Assembly (NCBI RefSeq): GCF_020524885.1
Contig: NZ_JAIVKJ010000002.1
Location: 992,001 to 1,056,000, forward strand
DNA: 64,000 bases
Source of the DNA: Microbulbifer elongatus
GTDB taxonomy: Bacteria; Pseudomonadota; Gammaproteobacteria; Pseudomonadales; Cellvibrionaceae
Reading direction: 5' to 3'
In this document: positions 27,905 through 36,623 of the stretch, in pieces
Numbering within the stretch: the stretch's first letter is position 1
How the letters are laid out: the number at the start of each line of letters is the position of its first letter
Notes under the pieces: generated by a model
Databases searched by the model: none
The model's input: only the letters and a program-made list of their open reading frames with translations
What the model was told of the DNA's origin: nothing
Position numbers and translations under genes: made by a program

Positions 27905-28666
27905 GTGCGTGTAAAATCTCGCCAACCCAGCCGCAGTATGAAACTGGCCATGCACTCCAATCATTACACCCGCCTGCGCGAGCGCGAACTCGCCAAATCC
28001 ACCAAGCCCTTCCAGGCCAAAGGTAAAAGCGTTCAGCGGTGCCCCGATTGCCAGATGGGGGCCTTTGCCTGCATGTGTGCCTTGCGCCCCACTGCGGAGA
28101 GTTCGGTGGAGTTTGTGTTGCTGATGCACCGCAAGGAGTTGTTCAAACCCACAAATACCGGGCGGCTGATTGTCGACGTGTTTCCCGGTACCAGGGCATT
28201 CCTGTGGAATCGCCTGGAGGTACCCGAGGGGCTCAGGGAAATACTTGAAGACCCGTGCAGAGATTGTTACGTGGTTTTTCCCGCAGACGGTACCGAAAAC
28301 TGCAACAGAAAGGTGGTGCACGCACTTCCCGCTGCAAAAAAGAAGACCACGCTGATCCTGTTGGACGGTACCTGGAAACAGTGCAGTCGGATGATCGGCC
28401 TGAGCCGCTGGCTGGACGATGTTCCGTGCCTGAGTCTGCCGGAAACCCTGGTCCGCTCCTACTCCGTCAGGGATTCCGGGAGAAGCCACCGCTTCTCAAC
28501 GGCGGAAGCGGCCATCAGTTGTCTGCTACTGGCACAGCAAACACAGTCGGCGGAAACACTGCGGCATTATTTTGCGGTATTCAATCAGCACTATCTCGCG
28601 ACCCGCGGGTGTTGTGAGGTGGAGGAGGGCGAGAGCCACCGATATTTACAGAGCCTGAAGCAATGA
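27905..28666 (+). CDS. DTW-domain protein, likely tRNA aminocarboxypropyltransferase
   Basis: Up to 253 residues. The open frame begins with a GTG at 27905 after AGGGCGG; an ATG at 27938 is an alternative start. Features of the DTW family are an N-terminal zinc-like cysteine set (CPDCQMGAFACMC) and the signature LDGTWKQC in the middle. E. coli members transfer the aminocarboxypropyl group of SAM to U47 of tRNA (acp3U). The length is normal. It overlaps the next gene by 4 bases (ATGA), so the two are coupled. Role in tRNA modification is from family knowledge. Confidence 0.8.
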   Translation: MRVKSRQPSRSMKLAMHSNHYTRLRERELAKSTKPFQAKGKSVQRCPDCQMGAFACMCALRPTAESSVEFVLLMHRKELFKPTNTGRLIVDVFPGTRAFLWNRLEVPEGLREILEDPCRDCYVVFPADGTENCNRKVVHALPAAKKKTTLILLDGTWKQCSRMIGLSRWLDDVPCLSLPETLVRSYSVRDSGRSHRFSTAEAAISCLLLAQQTQSAETLRHYFAVFNQHYLATRGCCEVEEGESHRYLQSLKQ

Positions 28667-29451
28667 AGAATGACGACGCGCTTTTCATTGGCTGGGATGT
28701 GGGCGGATGGAACTGCGATAAAAATGCCAGCAGCCGTGATGCACTGGTGGTGTTGGACCGCGAGCGCAACATTCTTGGCCGACCCTGGCGCGGTAACCTG
28801 CGCGTTGCGATCAATGAGGCTGGGAACACACAGGAGTGGATTCAGTCGCTCCTGCGCCTGTGCGAAGTCGATATTCAGGGGGACTGCCCTCCGGTGGTGA
28901 TGGCCATCGATACTCCCCTTGGTTTTTCTCAGTCTTTCCTGCAGCTGGTTACCGGTCGCGGTGCCGCCGGCGATATTGGCAGTTCAGCAAGTAATCCCTA
29001 CCTGTTCCGCCACACCGAGCAGTTCCTTTTCCGGCATGGCCTGAGACCACTGTCTCCGATTAAAGATATGATCGGCAGCCAGGCCACCAAGGGAATGCAC
29101 ACGCTCGCCCGATTTGCGCCTGAGGTCGCAGATGCCGGCGTCTGGTGTAAAGGCAGTGCGCTTACCGCTTTCGAAGCCTATCCGTCGGCCTGCAAGCCAT
29201 CTCGGAAGATGCGCGACTTCTTGCAAGCCTTCCGCACTGATTCTGCAACCACACAGGCGGAGGCGTGGACCACTGCCGGATTTGGGTTCGGTATTGATCA
29301 TGAAGACAAGCGCGATGCCTTGTTGTGTGCGCTTGTGGCCTGGTTATTCCAACATCAGCCAGATGAATTATGTTGGCCGGATGCGGACACGCCGAAAGCG
29401 GAGGGGTGGATATTCGTCCCTCAGGATGGGCTTGGTGTCAGCACTATCTGA
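28663..29451 (+). CDS. DUF429-like predicted nuclease-fold protein
   Basis: A 262-residue cytosolic protein with an RNase H-like outline: FIGWDVGGWNCD at the start, VMAIDTPLGFSQ in the middle, FEAYPSA and a final DKRDALLCALVAW. These acidic positions are those of DUF429 proteins, predicted to have an RNase H/actin-like fold of unknown activity. The start overlaps the DTW stop (ATGA). The 3' end overlaps the 3' end of the converging glycosidase gene by 31 bp, with no room for a separate terminator. Function is unknown. Confidence 0.7.
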   Translation: MKNDDALFIGWDVGGWNCDKNASSRDALVVLDRERNILGRPWRGNLRVAINEAGNTQEWIQSLLRLCEVDIQGDCPPVVMAIDTPLGFSQSFLQLVTGRGAAGDIGSSASNPYLFRHTEQFLFRHGLRPLSPIKDMIGSQATKGMHTLARFAPEVADAGVWCKGSALTAFEAYPSACKPSRKMRDFLQAFRTDSATTQAEAWTTAGFGFGIDHEDKRDALLCALVAWLFQHQPDELCWPDADTPKAEGWIFVPQDGLGVSTI

Positions 29452-30974
29452 TGATCGATACGGTCACTCTCCAGTCCATTACGATCTATGGCGATAACGG
29501 CAATCGCTGCAACTTCATCCCGCAGGTTAAACTTGTAATTCAGTACATCCCCGGTGAAGATTTTATAGTGCCAACTCCCACCGACTTGATAATACAGCAA
29601 CCACCGGGACGCCGCCTCGTCACCGCGAGGTTCCCACAGAACGGTCAGGCCGTCGGCGGTTGATTGATAGCGCACCTCGGGTGCCGTGGGGGGGCTGCTA
29701 TCCAGCCAGGGTGACGCGGGTACCAGAGCCTGGTGATGAAACACCGTATCTTTTAATAGCTGCGCGAACCCGGGGTTCTCACTCACGGTTTTGACATTCC
29801 AGAAAACCTGTCCGGTTTGCTCTTGTAACATCGCGCGGGTAAAAAGGATCTGGTTAATGATTTCGTCGCTGCCCTGTCTCGTTGCCACTTGATTACTACT
29901 TAAACCCGGCCATAGGTGACGCTGCTTGTGGTTTTCGCCATGCCACCAAGCCAGGAGCATGGGATAACTCTGTTCAATGCGGTTGATGTTCCAGTACAGC
30001 TGGGGCGTGAAATAATCCAGCCAGCCTTCGTTCAGCCAGAGCCGGGCATCTGCATAGAGTTGCTCATGCTGGTCAAAGCCAGCGATGGTTTCCGGGTACT
30101 TGGGGCGCCATATTCCGAAGGGGCTGATACCGACTTTTACGTGGGGCTTGATGCGTTTTACTTCGCGGTAGATTTCTTCGACGAAGCGATTAACGGCGTC
30201 GCGGCGCCAGTCAGATAGACCGAGCTGGCCACCCTGCTGTTGATAGGCGTGATAGCTTTTGCTATCAGGAAAGGGCGCACCCTGATTGTATGAGGGGTAA
30301 GGATAGAAATAATCATCGTAGTGAATGCCATCGATATCATACCGCTGCACAATATCCGCGATCACCGCCAGTGAATGCGCAATGGTTTCCTTATGGGTAG
30401 GCTCCATCCAGTACATACCATTGGCAAGCTTAGCGACCAGTTCTGGCTTTTTACTGACAATAGAGTGCTCTGATACCGGCCCGCCCTGGGTGTGGTGGGC
30501 ACGGTAGGGGTTCACCCAGGCGTGAAGTTCAAGGCCGCGCTGGTGGGCCTGCTCTATCCAGAATGTGAGGGGGTCATAGAAGGGCTCTGGCGCTTTCCCC
30601 TGTTCACCGGAAAGATAGTACGACCAAGGCTCCAGTTCACTCACATACAGGGCATCTGCCTGAGGGCGAACCTGAAAAATCACCGCATTCATATTTGCCG
30701 CGGCAACTTTATCCAGCAACGCAATAGCCTCCTGTTGCTGTTGCGCGACCGACAGCCCTGGCTTGCTCGGCCAGTCAATATTGGCGACCGTGGCCACCCA
30801 GGCTGCGCGGAACTCTCTCGCCACTGTTTCCCGCTTAGCCTTGCCATAGTTCGGCAGTTCCGGACCAAACCACCGTGGGTACTGCCATAGTGCCACCGCC
30901 AGTACTGCAATGATTGCCAGGTAAATACAGTGATGAAGGAGTCTTGCGAGCGAGATTTTGTTCGATGGCATCAT
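29421..30974 (-). CDS. Family-10-like glycosidase (GHL10/DUF187), membrane-anchored
   Basis: A 517-residue protein. Residues ~10-30 form a single N-terminal transmembrane or uncleaved signal segment (CIYLAIIAVLAVALW). The GHL10 domain follows (~50-370) with FRAAWVATVANIDWPS, VIFQVRPQADALY, LHAWVNPYRAHH and DGIHYDDYFYPYP, all family landmarks. The C-terminal ~100 residues look like a fibronectin-III-like module. Members act on cell-wall or other polysaccharides; YngK of Bacillus is the usual reference and substrates are poorly known. It overlaps the DUF429 gene tail to tail by 31 bp. It faces the alginate locus but shows no link in sequence. Confidence 0.82.
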   Translation of the reverse strand: MMPSNKISLARLLHHCIYLAIIAVLAVALWQYPRWFGPELPNYGKAKRETVAREFRAAWVATVANIDWPSKPGLSVAQQQQEAIALLDKVAAANMNAVIFQVRPQADALYVSELEPWSYYLSGEQGKAPEPFYDPLTFWIEQAHQRGLELHAWVNPYRAHHTQGGPVSEHSIVSKKPELVAKLANGMYWMEPTHKETIAHSLAVIADIVQRYDIDGIHYDDYFYPYPSYNQGAPFPDSKSYHAYQQQGGQLGLSDWRRDAVNRFVEEIYREVKRIKPHVKVGISPFGIWRPKYPETIAGFDQHEQLYADARLWLNEGWLDYFTPQLYWNINRIEQSYPMLLAWWHGENHKQRHLWPGLSSNQVATRQGSDEIINQILFTRAMLQEQTGQVFWNVKTVSENPGFAQLLKDTVFHHQALVPASPWLDSSPPTAPEVRYQSTADGLTVLWEPRGDEAASRWLLYYQVGGSWHYKIFTGDVLNYKFNLRDEVAAIAVIAIDRNGLESDRIDHQIVLTPSPS

Positions 30975-31091
30975 GATGAACTTAATTGAATTTTAACGTT
31001 GTTATTATTCAATGAGTTCGGCGCCAATGGAATAAAAGTCTGCACCTTCATCGTGGAATTGCGGGGTTTACCACTTTCGGTCGGCGACTGG

Positions 31092-31856
31092 CTACACCGG
31101 CTTCAACGGATATTTAAAGTTCTCGAAGCCGTCGGATGCATAGATTGTGCAGCCATTGATACAGCTGGCCTGATCACTGGCGAGATAAGCAATCACGTCG
31201 GCGATTTCCTCCGGTTTGGTAAACTCGTCACGCATCTGCTCACGCCGGATATGATCCCAGAGGCCGAGATCTTTGTACTGGTGGAGCATCGGCGTATCTA
31301 CACGCCCCGGGGCTATGGCGCAAACCCGAATCTTGTGCGCACCATACTCCAGCGCGGCGCACTTGGTCATCATATCCACGGCGGCCTTGCTGACGTTGTA
31401 GGTAAAGGTCAGCTCCGAGGCCATGGTGCCGTAGACGGACGATGTATTAATGATCACTCCGCCATGTCCCTGCTTTTTCATGGCTTTGCCCGCGGCGAGG
31501 ATGCCGTGATAAACACCTTTCTGGTTAACCGCGGTGACACCGTCGAAGTCTTTTTCGGGATCATGCTCGAGGAGCGGCTTGGGAAAAGCAATGCCGGCGT
31601 TGTTTATGACAATGTCGACCTGTCCGTATTGATCAATCGCCTTTTGAATCATGGCCTCGACATCAGGATACTTGGAGACATCGGCCACCGTCGTTGTGAC
31701 TTCATCGCCATATTCAGCCTTTAGCTTGTCGAGCGATTCCTGGGACAGGTCGACAGCAACGACACGGGCTCCCTCGTCCACAAGTTTTCTGACGATAAAA
31801 TGCCCGATCCCCCCGCAAACCCCCGTCGCTACGGCAACCTTTCCTTGTAAGCGCAT
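31092..31856 (-). CDS. SDR-family oxidoreductase
   Basis: A 254-residue short-chain dehydrogenase. The glycine motif is TGVCGGIG (11-18), the NNAG motif is VINNAGIAFP (about 84-93), and the catalytic Tyr/Lys lie in YNVSKAAVD. An aspartate after the second strand (VVAVDLSQ) points to NAD(H) preference. The final DGFENFKYPLKP is atypical, as most relatives end in DGG. The substrate is not evident. It stands alone, between the glycosidase gene and a small hypothetical gene. A sugar-alcohol or hydroxy-acid dehydrogenase is possible. Confidence 0.8.
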   Translation of the reverse strand: MRLQGKVAVATGVCGGIGHFIVRKLVDEGARVVAVDLSQESLDKLKAEYGDEVTTTVADVSKYPDVEAMIQKAIDQYGQVDIVINNAGIAFPKPLLEHDPEKDFDGVTAVNQKGVYHGILAAGKAMKKQGHGGVIINTSSVYGTMASELTFTYNVSKAAVDMMTKCAALEYGAHKIRVCAIAPGRVDTPMLHQYKDLGLWDHIRREQMRDEFTKPEEIADVIAYLASDQASCINGCTIYASDGFENFKYPLKPV

Positions 31857-32191
31857 GATTTAACCCTGTTTGTCGATTTGCTTATCACGTTAGGTGTTTT
31901 GTGCCGGTACGAGATTCATTGAGCGTCATTTGTGCGTACTGGATAGGTGCGTTGGAGGGAATATTAGGAGGCGTCACAGGCTTTGAGGGCAAGGCTCGTT
32001 GAGCGAGATGACTAAATGGACCTCTTGTTTCTTTGGCTGAGCACATGGGCTGAGCGCATGTCGACAAGTAAGCCAGCACTCACCTATTCATTTCCTGAAA
32101 TTCCCATTCTACTTTGGCCGCAGAATCCGCACCTGCGGTTTGTGGTTATCTATGGTTGTTAAACCGAGTTTTCCATAAAAGGGTGATGGGT
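31857..32191. other. 335-bp gap with no recognised gene
   Basis: It holds the presumed promoters of the SDR gene (leftward) and of the small gene at 32192 (rightward). I see no operator-like repeat, RNA gene or convincing open frame. Confidence 0.4.
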
Positions 32192-32470
32192 ATGCGACTT
32201 TTGATGCAAGTGGTGATTCCCGTAGAGAAAGGAAATGCCAGTGCGCTAGATGGCTCGATGGAAGCGGCATTCAATAACTTTATGAATATGGCGAATCCAT
32301 CGGTCGCATACTTTTTCCTGCATGAAGGAAAGCGGGCGGCGTTGTTCATATTGGAGGAGACGAATCAGAGCAAATTGATGAGCTATAACGAGGCTCTTTT
32401 TGCGGCTCTGAATGCGGATATCACCATCACTCCGGTGTTGAGTCGAGAGGAGATACGCGAGCACTTGTAA
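32192..32470 (+). CDS. Small DUF3303-like hypothetical protein
   Basis: About 92 residues from the ATG at 32192 (MRLLMQVVIPVEKGN), which has AAAAGGG 8 bases upstream. The open frame extends further 5' but that part looks non-coding. The protein has the ferredoxin-like plan of small DUF3303-type proteins: a first strand MRLLMQVVIPV, SVAYFFLHEGKRAALFILE in the middle and a short C-terminal helix. Function is unknown. It is followed by an IS3-family relic. Confidence 0.6.
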   Translation: MRLLMQVVIPVEKGNASALDGSMEAAFNNFMNMANPSVAYFFLHEGKRAALFILEETNQSKLMSYNEALFAALNADITITPVLSREEIREHL

Positions 32471-32639
32471 GCAGCCGGCAGGCAGCAGTGCTGTCTTTTC
32501 CCGCAACTGGCGCTTTATGCGCCTGTCGAATATAGCCAATGTATTTTGACTTAGCCACGATAACGCGAAGGGAATAACCTACAGCGGGCCATCCAGTGCG
32601 TGGCCGGAAACCCGAGCTGTCGGCGAGCGGGCAAAAGTC

Positions 32640-32830
32640 GTTAGCGAAAAACTGCCCGCACACGTAGCATTATCGGCACAGTGACCCACCGTGCCCATAC
32701 TGCTGATGAGACCTATCTGTTTCAGATAGCATTGATAGTCGCCGCGGGTGAACTGGCTCCCCCTATCGGAGTGCAGAATGACATTGTCGTTCTCCTCGCG
32801 TTACCAAATCGCCATCACCACCGCTTTTCG
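32640..32830 (-). pseudogene. IS3-family transposase relic (OrfB integrase core)
   Basis: On the minus strand from about 32830, one frame reads VVMAIW, then a TAA stop, then REENDNVILHSDRGSQFT, DYQCYLKQIGLISSMG and CADNA. This is the rve-core block of IS3-group transposases (HSDRGSQY..DY...L...G...SMSR.GNC.DNA). The in-frame stop, the missing catalytic Glu block and the absence of flanking ends show that it is dead. It lies between the 3' ends of the small gene and of rnr. Exact limits are uncertain by some tens of bases. Confidence 0.7.
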
Positions 32831-32898
32831 GCAGCGGGATTAGCAACCGCGTTTCTAATTGCGCAGGCTGTACGGTTCTCTGGGATGTTTGTTCCAGC

Positions 32899-35172
32899 TT
32901 AGCTGGCGAGTGCAAACTCAATCTTACGCCGCTCCATATCTACTGCCACCACACGTACCTTGATCCCATCACCGATAGTAAATCGGCTATTACTGCGTTC
33001 ACCAACAAGCTGCTGTGCGCTTGCATCAAAGTGGTAGTAATCGTTTTTTAAAGCGGTGATATGTATCAGGCCTTCCACCAGTGTCTCGTTGAGCTCGATA
33101 AACAGGCCAAAGCCCGTAACGCTACTCACTGTGCCTTGAAAAGTGTCACCGATAAAGTCCTGCATATATTCGCATTTCAGCCAGGCTTCGACGTCCCAAC
33201 TCGCCTTGTCGGCGCGGCGTGAGGCGTTAGAGCAATGCGCTGCCAGAGTCTGCATCTCCGCGTTATCGTAGGGATAACTTTTGCCTTGCGCGAGCGGTGT
33301 GGCGTTTGCAAAACGCTTAACCGGCGCGTCGCCTCCACTGAGTACAAACTTGAGCGCGCGACGAAGCGGGTTGCGTTGCTTCCCGCGGCGGATCTCCGAG
33401 CGGATCGCGCGGTGGACCAGCAAGTCCGGATAACGGCGAATGGGAGAGGTGAAGTGTGCATACGCGGAATACGCCAGGCCAAAGTGTCCCAGATTATTCG
33501 GGCTGTACTCCGCCTGACTCAGGGAGCGCAGCATCATGGTGCGGATGGTCTGTGCGTCCGGTCGCTGATCAATACTGCGCAACAGTTGATCGTAATGCGC
33601 AGGCGAGGGCTTGTTGCCGCCGGCCAGTTTTAGCCCTCTGGCACTCAGGAAGGAGCGCAACGCGGTGAGCTTTTTATCCCGCGGTCCTTCATGCACACGA
33701 TATAGCGCCGGTATCTTCTGGCGTTTGAGGAAGTCTGCAGTGGCCACGTTGGCACTCAGCATGAACTCTTCAATCATTTTGTGCGCGTCATTGCGAATGA
33801 CCGGGACAATACGTTCGATCTTACGGTCGTCGGTGAATTTGAACTGTACTTCCGGTTTCTCAAAATCCATCGCGCCGCGATTGGTGCGGGCACGTTTCAA
33901 CACTGCATACAAGCGGTGCAGCGCATGGATGTGCGGCGCGGTATCGCCAAGTCGGCGCGCGGTCTCCCGTCCCATACGTGAATCCGGAGCGGTAACGAGG
34001 GCGTTTACCTGGTTATAGGTAAGTCGGGCATGGGAGTGGATCACGCCTTCGGAAAACGTGTAACCGGTCATTTTGCCGGACTTGCTGATGGTCATCTCAC
34101 AGACCATTACTAGCCGGTCTACCTTCGGATTGAGCGAGCACAAACCGTTCGACAGTGACTCCGGCAGCATCGGTACCACGCGGCCGGGGAAGTACACGGA
34201 AGTTGCGCGGTTTTGCGCTTCCAGATCCAGTGCACTGGCAGGTGCTACATAGTGGGAAACGTCAGCAATGGCCACGAACAGGCGCCAGTCACCGTTTGTG
34301 CCTTTTTCACAATACACCGCATCGTCAAAGTCTTTGGCGTCTTCACCGTCGATGGTGACGAACGGCAAATCCCGCAGGTCGGCGCGGTGCAGCTTGTCGG
34401 CCTCGGGTACGCTGCCGCCCAGTCGCTTTGCTGCTCGGATTGCTTCTTGTGGCCAGTTGTGGGGAATACCGTGGCTGCGGATGGCGACGTCAATCTCCAT
34501 ACCGGGCCCCATGGAATCACCAAGTAATTCGGTCACGCGACCAAAGGCGTTGTAGCGACGGCTGGGGAATTCGGTAATCTCGACAAACACGTACTGTCCG
34601 GGCTGCGCGCCCATCAGTTCGTCGCGATTGAGGTCAATCTCATGGGGAATGCGGCTGTTTTCCGGCTTGAGGAAGTAGTGGTCCTCTTCAAACTGCAATC
34701 GGCCCACCAGGTGTGTGGTATTGCGTTCCAGCACATTGACGATAACGCCGGTCTTGCGGCCACGGCGATCGGTACCGCTGATGCGGGCCTGCACGTGGTC
34801 GCCGTCGAAGACGCTCAGCATTTCGTTGTCGGATAAAAACAGGTCTTCGGCGGAGTCATCGCTACTCAGGAAGCCGAAGCCATCCGGGTGGCCGATTACG
34901 CGGCCGCTCACCAGATCTTCGGGTTTCACCAGGCTGTAGCCTTTGCCGTGATCAAAAAGAATTTGCCCGTCGCGCTCCATCGCGCGCAAACGGCGGCGCA
35001 GCGCTTCTTTCTGTTGATCGCCAGAGAGGTGCAAGACTTTTGCCAGTTGCTCCCGATCGAGCTTTTTCTTGTTCTTTTCGAGCAAGCTCATAATGAACTC
35101 ACGCGCGGGAATAGGGTGGCTGTATTTTTCAGCGTCCAGTGGGTTAAACGCAGCTATTGGGGATTTACTCAT
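32899..35172 (-). CDS. rnr: Ribonuclease R
   Basis: A 757-residue 3'-5' exoribonuclease. An N-terminal HTH-like domain (~25-90) is followed by cold-shock domains (GRVIGHPDGFGFLSSDD), the RNB catalytic domain (LPFVTIDGEDAKDFDDAVY with the Asp cluster at about 270-285) and a C-terminal S1 domain (FQGTVSSVTGFGLFIELNE). It degrades structured RNA and takes part in trans-translation with tmRNA and SmpB, both encoded 16-20 kb away. Unlike the enterobacterial enzyme it ends at FALAS, directly after S1, without a Lys-rich tail. The IS3 relic lies just past its stop. Confidence 0.95.
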   Translation of the reverse strand: MSKSPIAAFNPLDAEKYSHPIPAREFIMSLLEKNKKKLDREQLAKVLHLSGDQQKEALRRRLRAMERDGQILFDHGKGYSLVKPEDLVSGRVIGHPDGFGFLSSDDSAEDLFLSDNEMLSVFDGDHVQARISGTDRRGRKTGVIVNVLERNTTHLVGRLQFEEDHYFLKPENSRIPHEIDLNRDELMGAQPGQYVFVEITEFPSRRYNAFGRVTELLGDSMGPGMEIDVAIRSHGIPHNWPQEAIRAAKRLGGSVPEADKLHRADLRDLPFVTIDGEDAKDFDDAVYCEKGTNGDWRLFVAIADVSHYVAPASALDLEAQNRATSVYFPGRVVPMLPESLSNGLCSLNPKVDRLVMVCEMTISKSGKMTGYTFSEGVIHSHARLTYNQVNALVTAPDSRMGRETARRLGDTAPHIHALHRLYAVLKRARTNRGAMDFEKPEVQFKFTDDRKIERIVPVIRNDAHKMIEEFMLSANVATADFLKRQKIPALYRVHEGPRDKKLTALRSFLSARGLKLAGGNKPSPAHYDQLLRSIDQRPDAQTIRTMMLRSLSQAEYSPNNLGHFGLAYSAYAHFTSPIRRYPDLLVHRAIRSEIRRGKQRNPLRRALKFVLSGGDAPVKRFANATPLAQGKSYPYDNAEMQTLAAHCSNASRRADKASWDVEAWLKCEYMQDFIGDTFQGTVSSVTGFGLFIELNETLVEGLIHITALKNDYYHFDASAQQLVGERSNSRFTIGDGIKVRVVAVDMERRKIEFALAS

Positions 35173-35346
35173 GATTTCCTCTTGGGAAAACCGCCAATAA
35201 GATTGCGCTTGGTAAAAACTGGAGTGATGTATCAGGACAGTTCAGGTGTTACTCGGCAAGATATGCAGGCGGATATGACTCAACAGTGTTGAGTGGGTAT
35301 TGCAGTGGGCATTCACAATGAATTTGGGAGGAGTGCCCGTCTTTCA

Positions 35347-35418
35347 GGTTGCGCGACCCCCGGGGTAGCGCAACCGGAGTGGCTCTCAAGGCCACTCAGC
35401 AGTGAACCAGTGACTGGT
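35347..35418. terminator. Cluster of hairpins downstream of the cold-shock gene
   Basis: Three inverted repeats in a row: GGTTGCGC/GCGCAACC (35347-35375), GAGTGGC/GCCACTC (35377-35397) and ACCAGT-G-ACTGGT (35406-35418). No clear T-run follows, so they may be 3' stabilisers or a weak terminator of the csp transcript. Confidence 0.45.
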
Positions 35419-35443
35419 CCACCACAGCTTTGAGCGTATTCGC

Positions 35444-35653
35444 TCAGGCGCAAACGATCTTTTCAGCTTGCGGGCCTTTCGGGCCTTGAGTCACGGTGAA
35501 CTCAACAGCCTGGCCTTCGGTCAGGGTTTTGAAACCTGAGCTTACGATTTCGCTGAAATGCGCGAAAACGTCGGGACCAGATTTTTGTTCAATAAAGCCA
35601 AAACCTTTGGATTCGTTAAACCACTTAACAGTGCCGGTAGTAGTATTGGACAT
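35444..35653 (-). CDS. CspA-family cold-shock protein
   Basis: A 69-residue single cold-shock domain. Both RNP motifs are present: KGFGFIEQ (RNP1) and DVFAHFSEI (RNP2). The start [16 protein letters not shown] is canonical, and the length is that of CspA paralogs. It acts as an RNA chaperone or translation antiterminator in the cytosol. The region upstream of its start (35654 to about 35830) has no gene and could hold a long 5' leader as in other csp genes. Confidence 0.93.
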   Translation of the reverse strand: MSNTTTGTVKWFNESKGFGFIEQKSGPDVFAHFSEIVSSGFKTLTEGQAVEFTVTQGPKGPQAEKIVCA

Positions 35654-36133
35654 GATAATTTCCTGTAAACAAACAAGGGTACGCCTTCATGAGGCATGAA
35701 TAGCAAAAAAAAGACTGGAATTTAGATGCTACAGGACGAAGAAAAACGACTACGACGAAACTGAGGATTTAAACAAGAGGCTTACTTTTTAACTAAGGGC
35801 ACTCTATGCCTACCCGTGTGTTAAGTCAAAGTATTTCTCATCAGTACCTGGGTTGAAGGGAAAGAGTGGGGCGAACCCTAGATAGGTTGGCAGACAAGTG
35901 GAGGCTAGGGCGCGCAGGTTTTGAGAACTTGTCAGTCATCGAGCTTCTAGGCGGCAGCTGTCAAAAGGTGACACCGGAGCAATGATGCATTTCTCTCGTG
36001 TTTTTGACAAACCACAAGGCGAAGTAGGGCGCGCAATGGTTTGATAGATGAAATCGTGCCCGCCACTCCATTTTGCGCTGTGCGGCCCGGTGATAAGTCT
36101 AACCTGACTATCTATCCATAAGTGAGCTGAGCT
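35654..36133. other. 480-bp gap: csp leader and uncharacterised DNA
   Basis: The first ~170 bp should include the csp promoter and leader. The remainder up to the PCP_red-like gene shows no repeat or RNA signature. A minus-strand open frame across 35936-36367 is a shadow of the small gene at 36134. Confidence 0.4.
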
Positions 36134-36307
36134 ATGAGTGAGTCTGAGATAAAGTGGGATATGGCCGCGGAGCTGTCGATGGACTTTGTGCCGGTATTTG
36201 TACGCGGTACCGTGAAGAAGAAGGTAGAGGCAGCGGCGCGCGAGCGAGGGGTCACTGAAATTACCGTCGACTTTATCGAGGAAATCCGCAAAGAAAGCGG
36301 TCGCTAA
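36134..36307 (+). CDS. Orphan PCP_red-domain small protein
   Basis: A 57-residue open frame, ATG at 36134 and TAA at 36305-36307. The protein begins MSESEIKWDMAAEL, has VPVFVRGTVKKKVEAAAR in the middle and ends TEITVDFIEEIRKE. This is the pattern of the PCP_red domain (W...A...L..VP.FVR..V....E..AR..G...IT), found at the C-terminus of BchB/ChlB and as free small proteins in non-photosynthetic bacteria. No photosynthesis gene is nearby and the function of free copies is unknown. The ribosome site is weak (GAGCTGAGCT). The GC-rich third positions support coding. Confidence 0.72.
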   Translation: MSESEIKWDMAAELSMDFVPVFVRGTVKKKVEAAARERGVTEITVDFIEEIRKESGR

Positions 36308-36623
36308 GTCTGTCATCAACCCCTCCCACAGCACTCTGTATGCTGCGACCAAGTCAGTAGGCTCCACCGCAGAGTGGAGCCGTTCCTTACTCGATTACTC
36401 GGTAATCGAGCTGCCAGACGACATGCCGCCTGAGCCGTTCTGTATAGGCATCCCTATTGGCCTTTCGAATGGCGATAGCACCCTTTTCAATGAAAAATCT
36501 TAGGTCTCTGCCAGGTTCTCTCTGCTAGGTTCATTGGGGGGAAGCTTGCCCGATCCCGAGCAATAGACAATGCCCTGTGCAAAATCGCACTGGGTTTCAC
36601 CGGAGCAGAGCACAGGTGCCTAT
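36308..36623. other. 316-bp gap with two inverted repeats
   Basis: GGCTCCAC/GTGGAGCC at 36360-36381 could end the small gene's transcript. CTCGATTAC-TC-GGTAATCGAG at about 36391-36410 is a second hairpin or a regulator site. Otherwise nothing is recognised. Confidence 0.4.

Noticed and set aside
35936-36367. 143-codon minus-strand frame
   Set aside because: It covers the PCP_red-like gene on the opposite strand and its translation matches no family.
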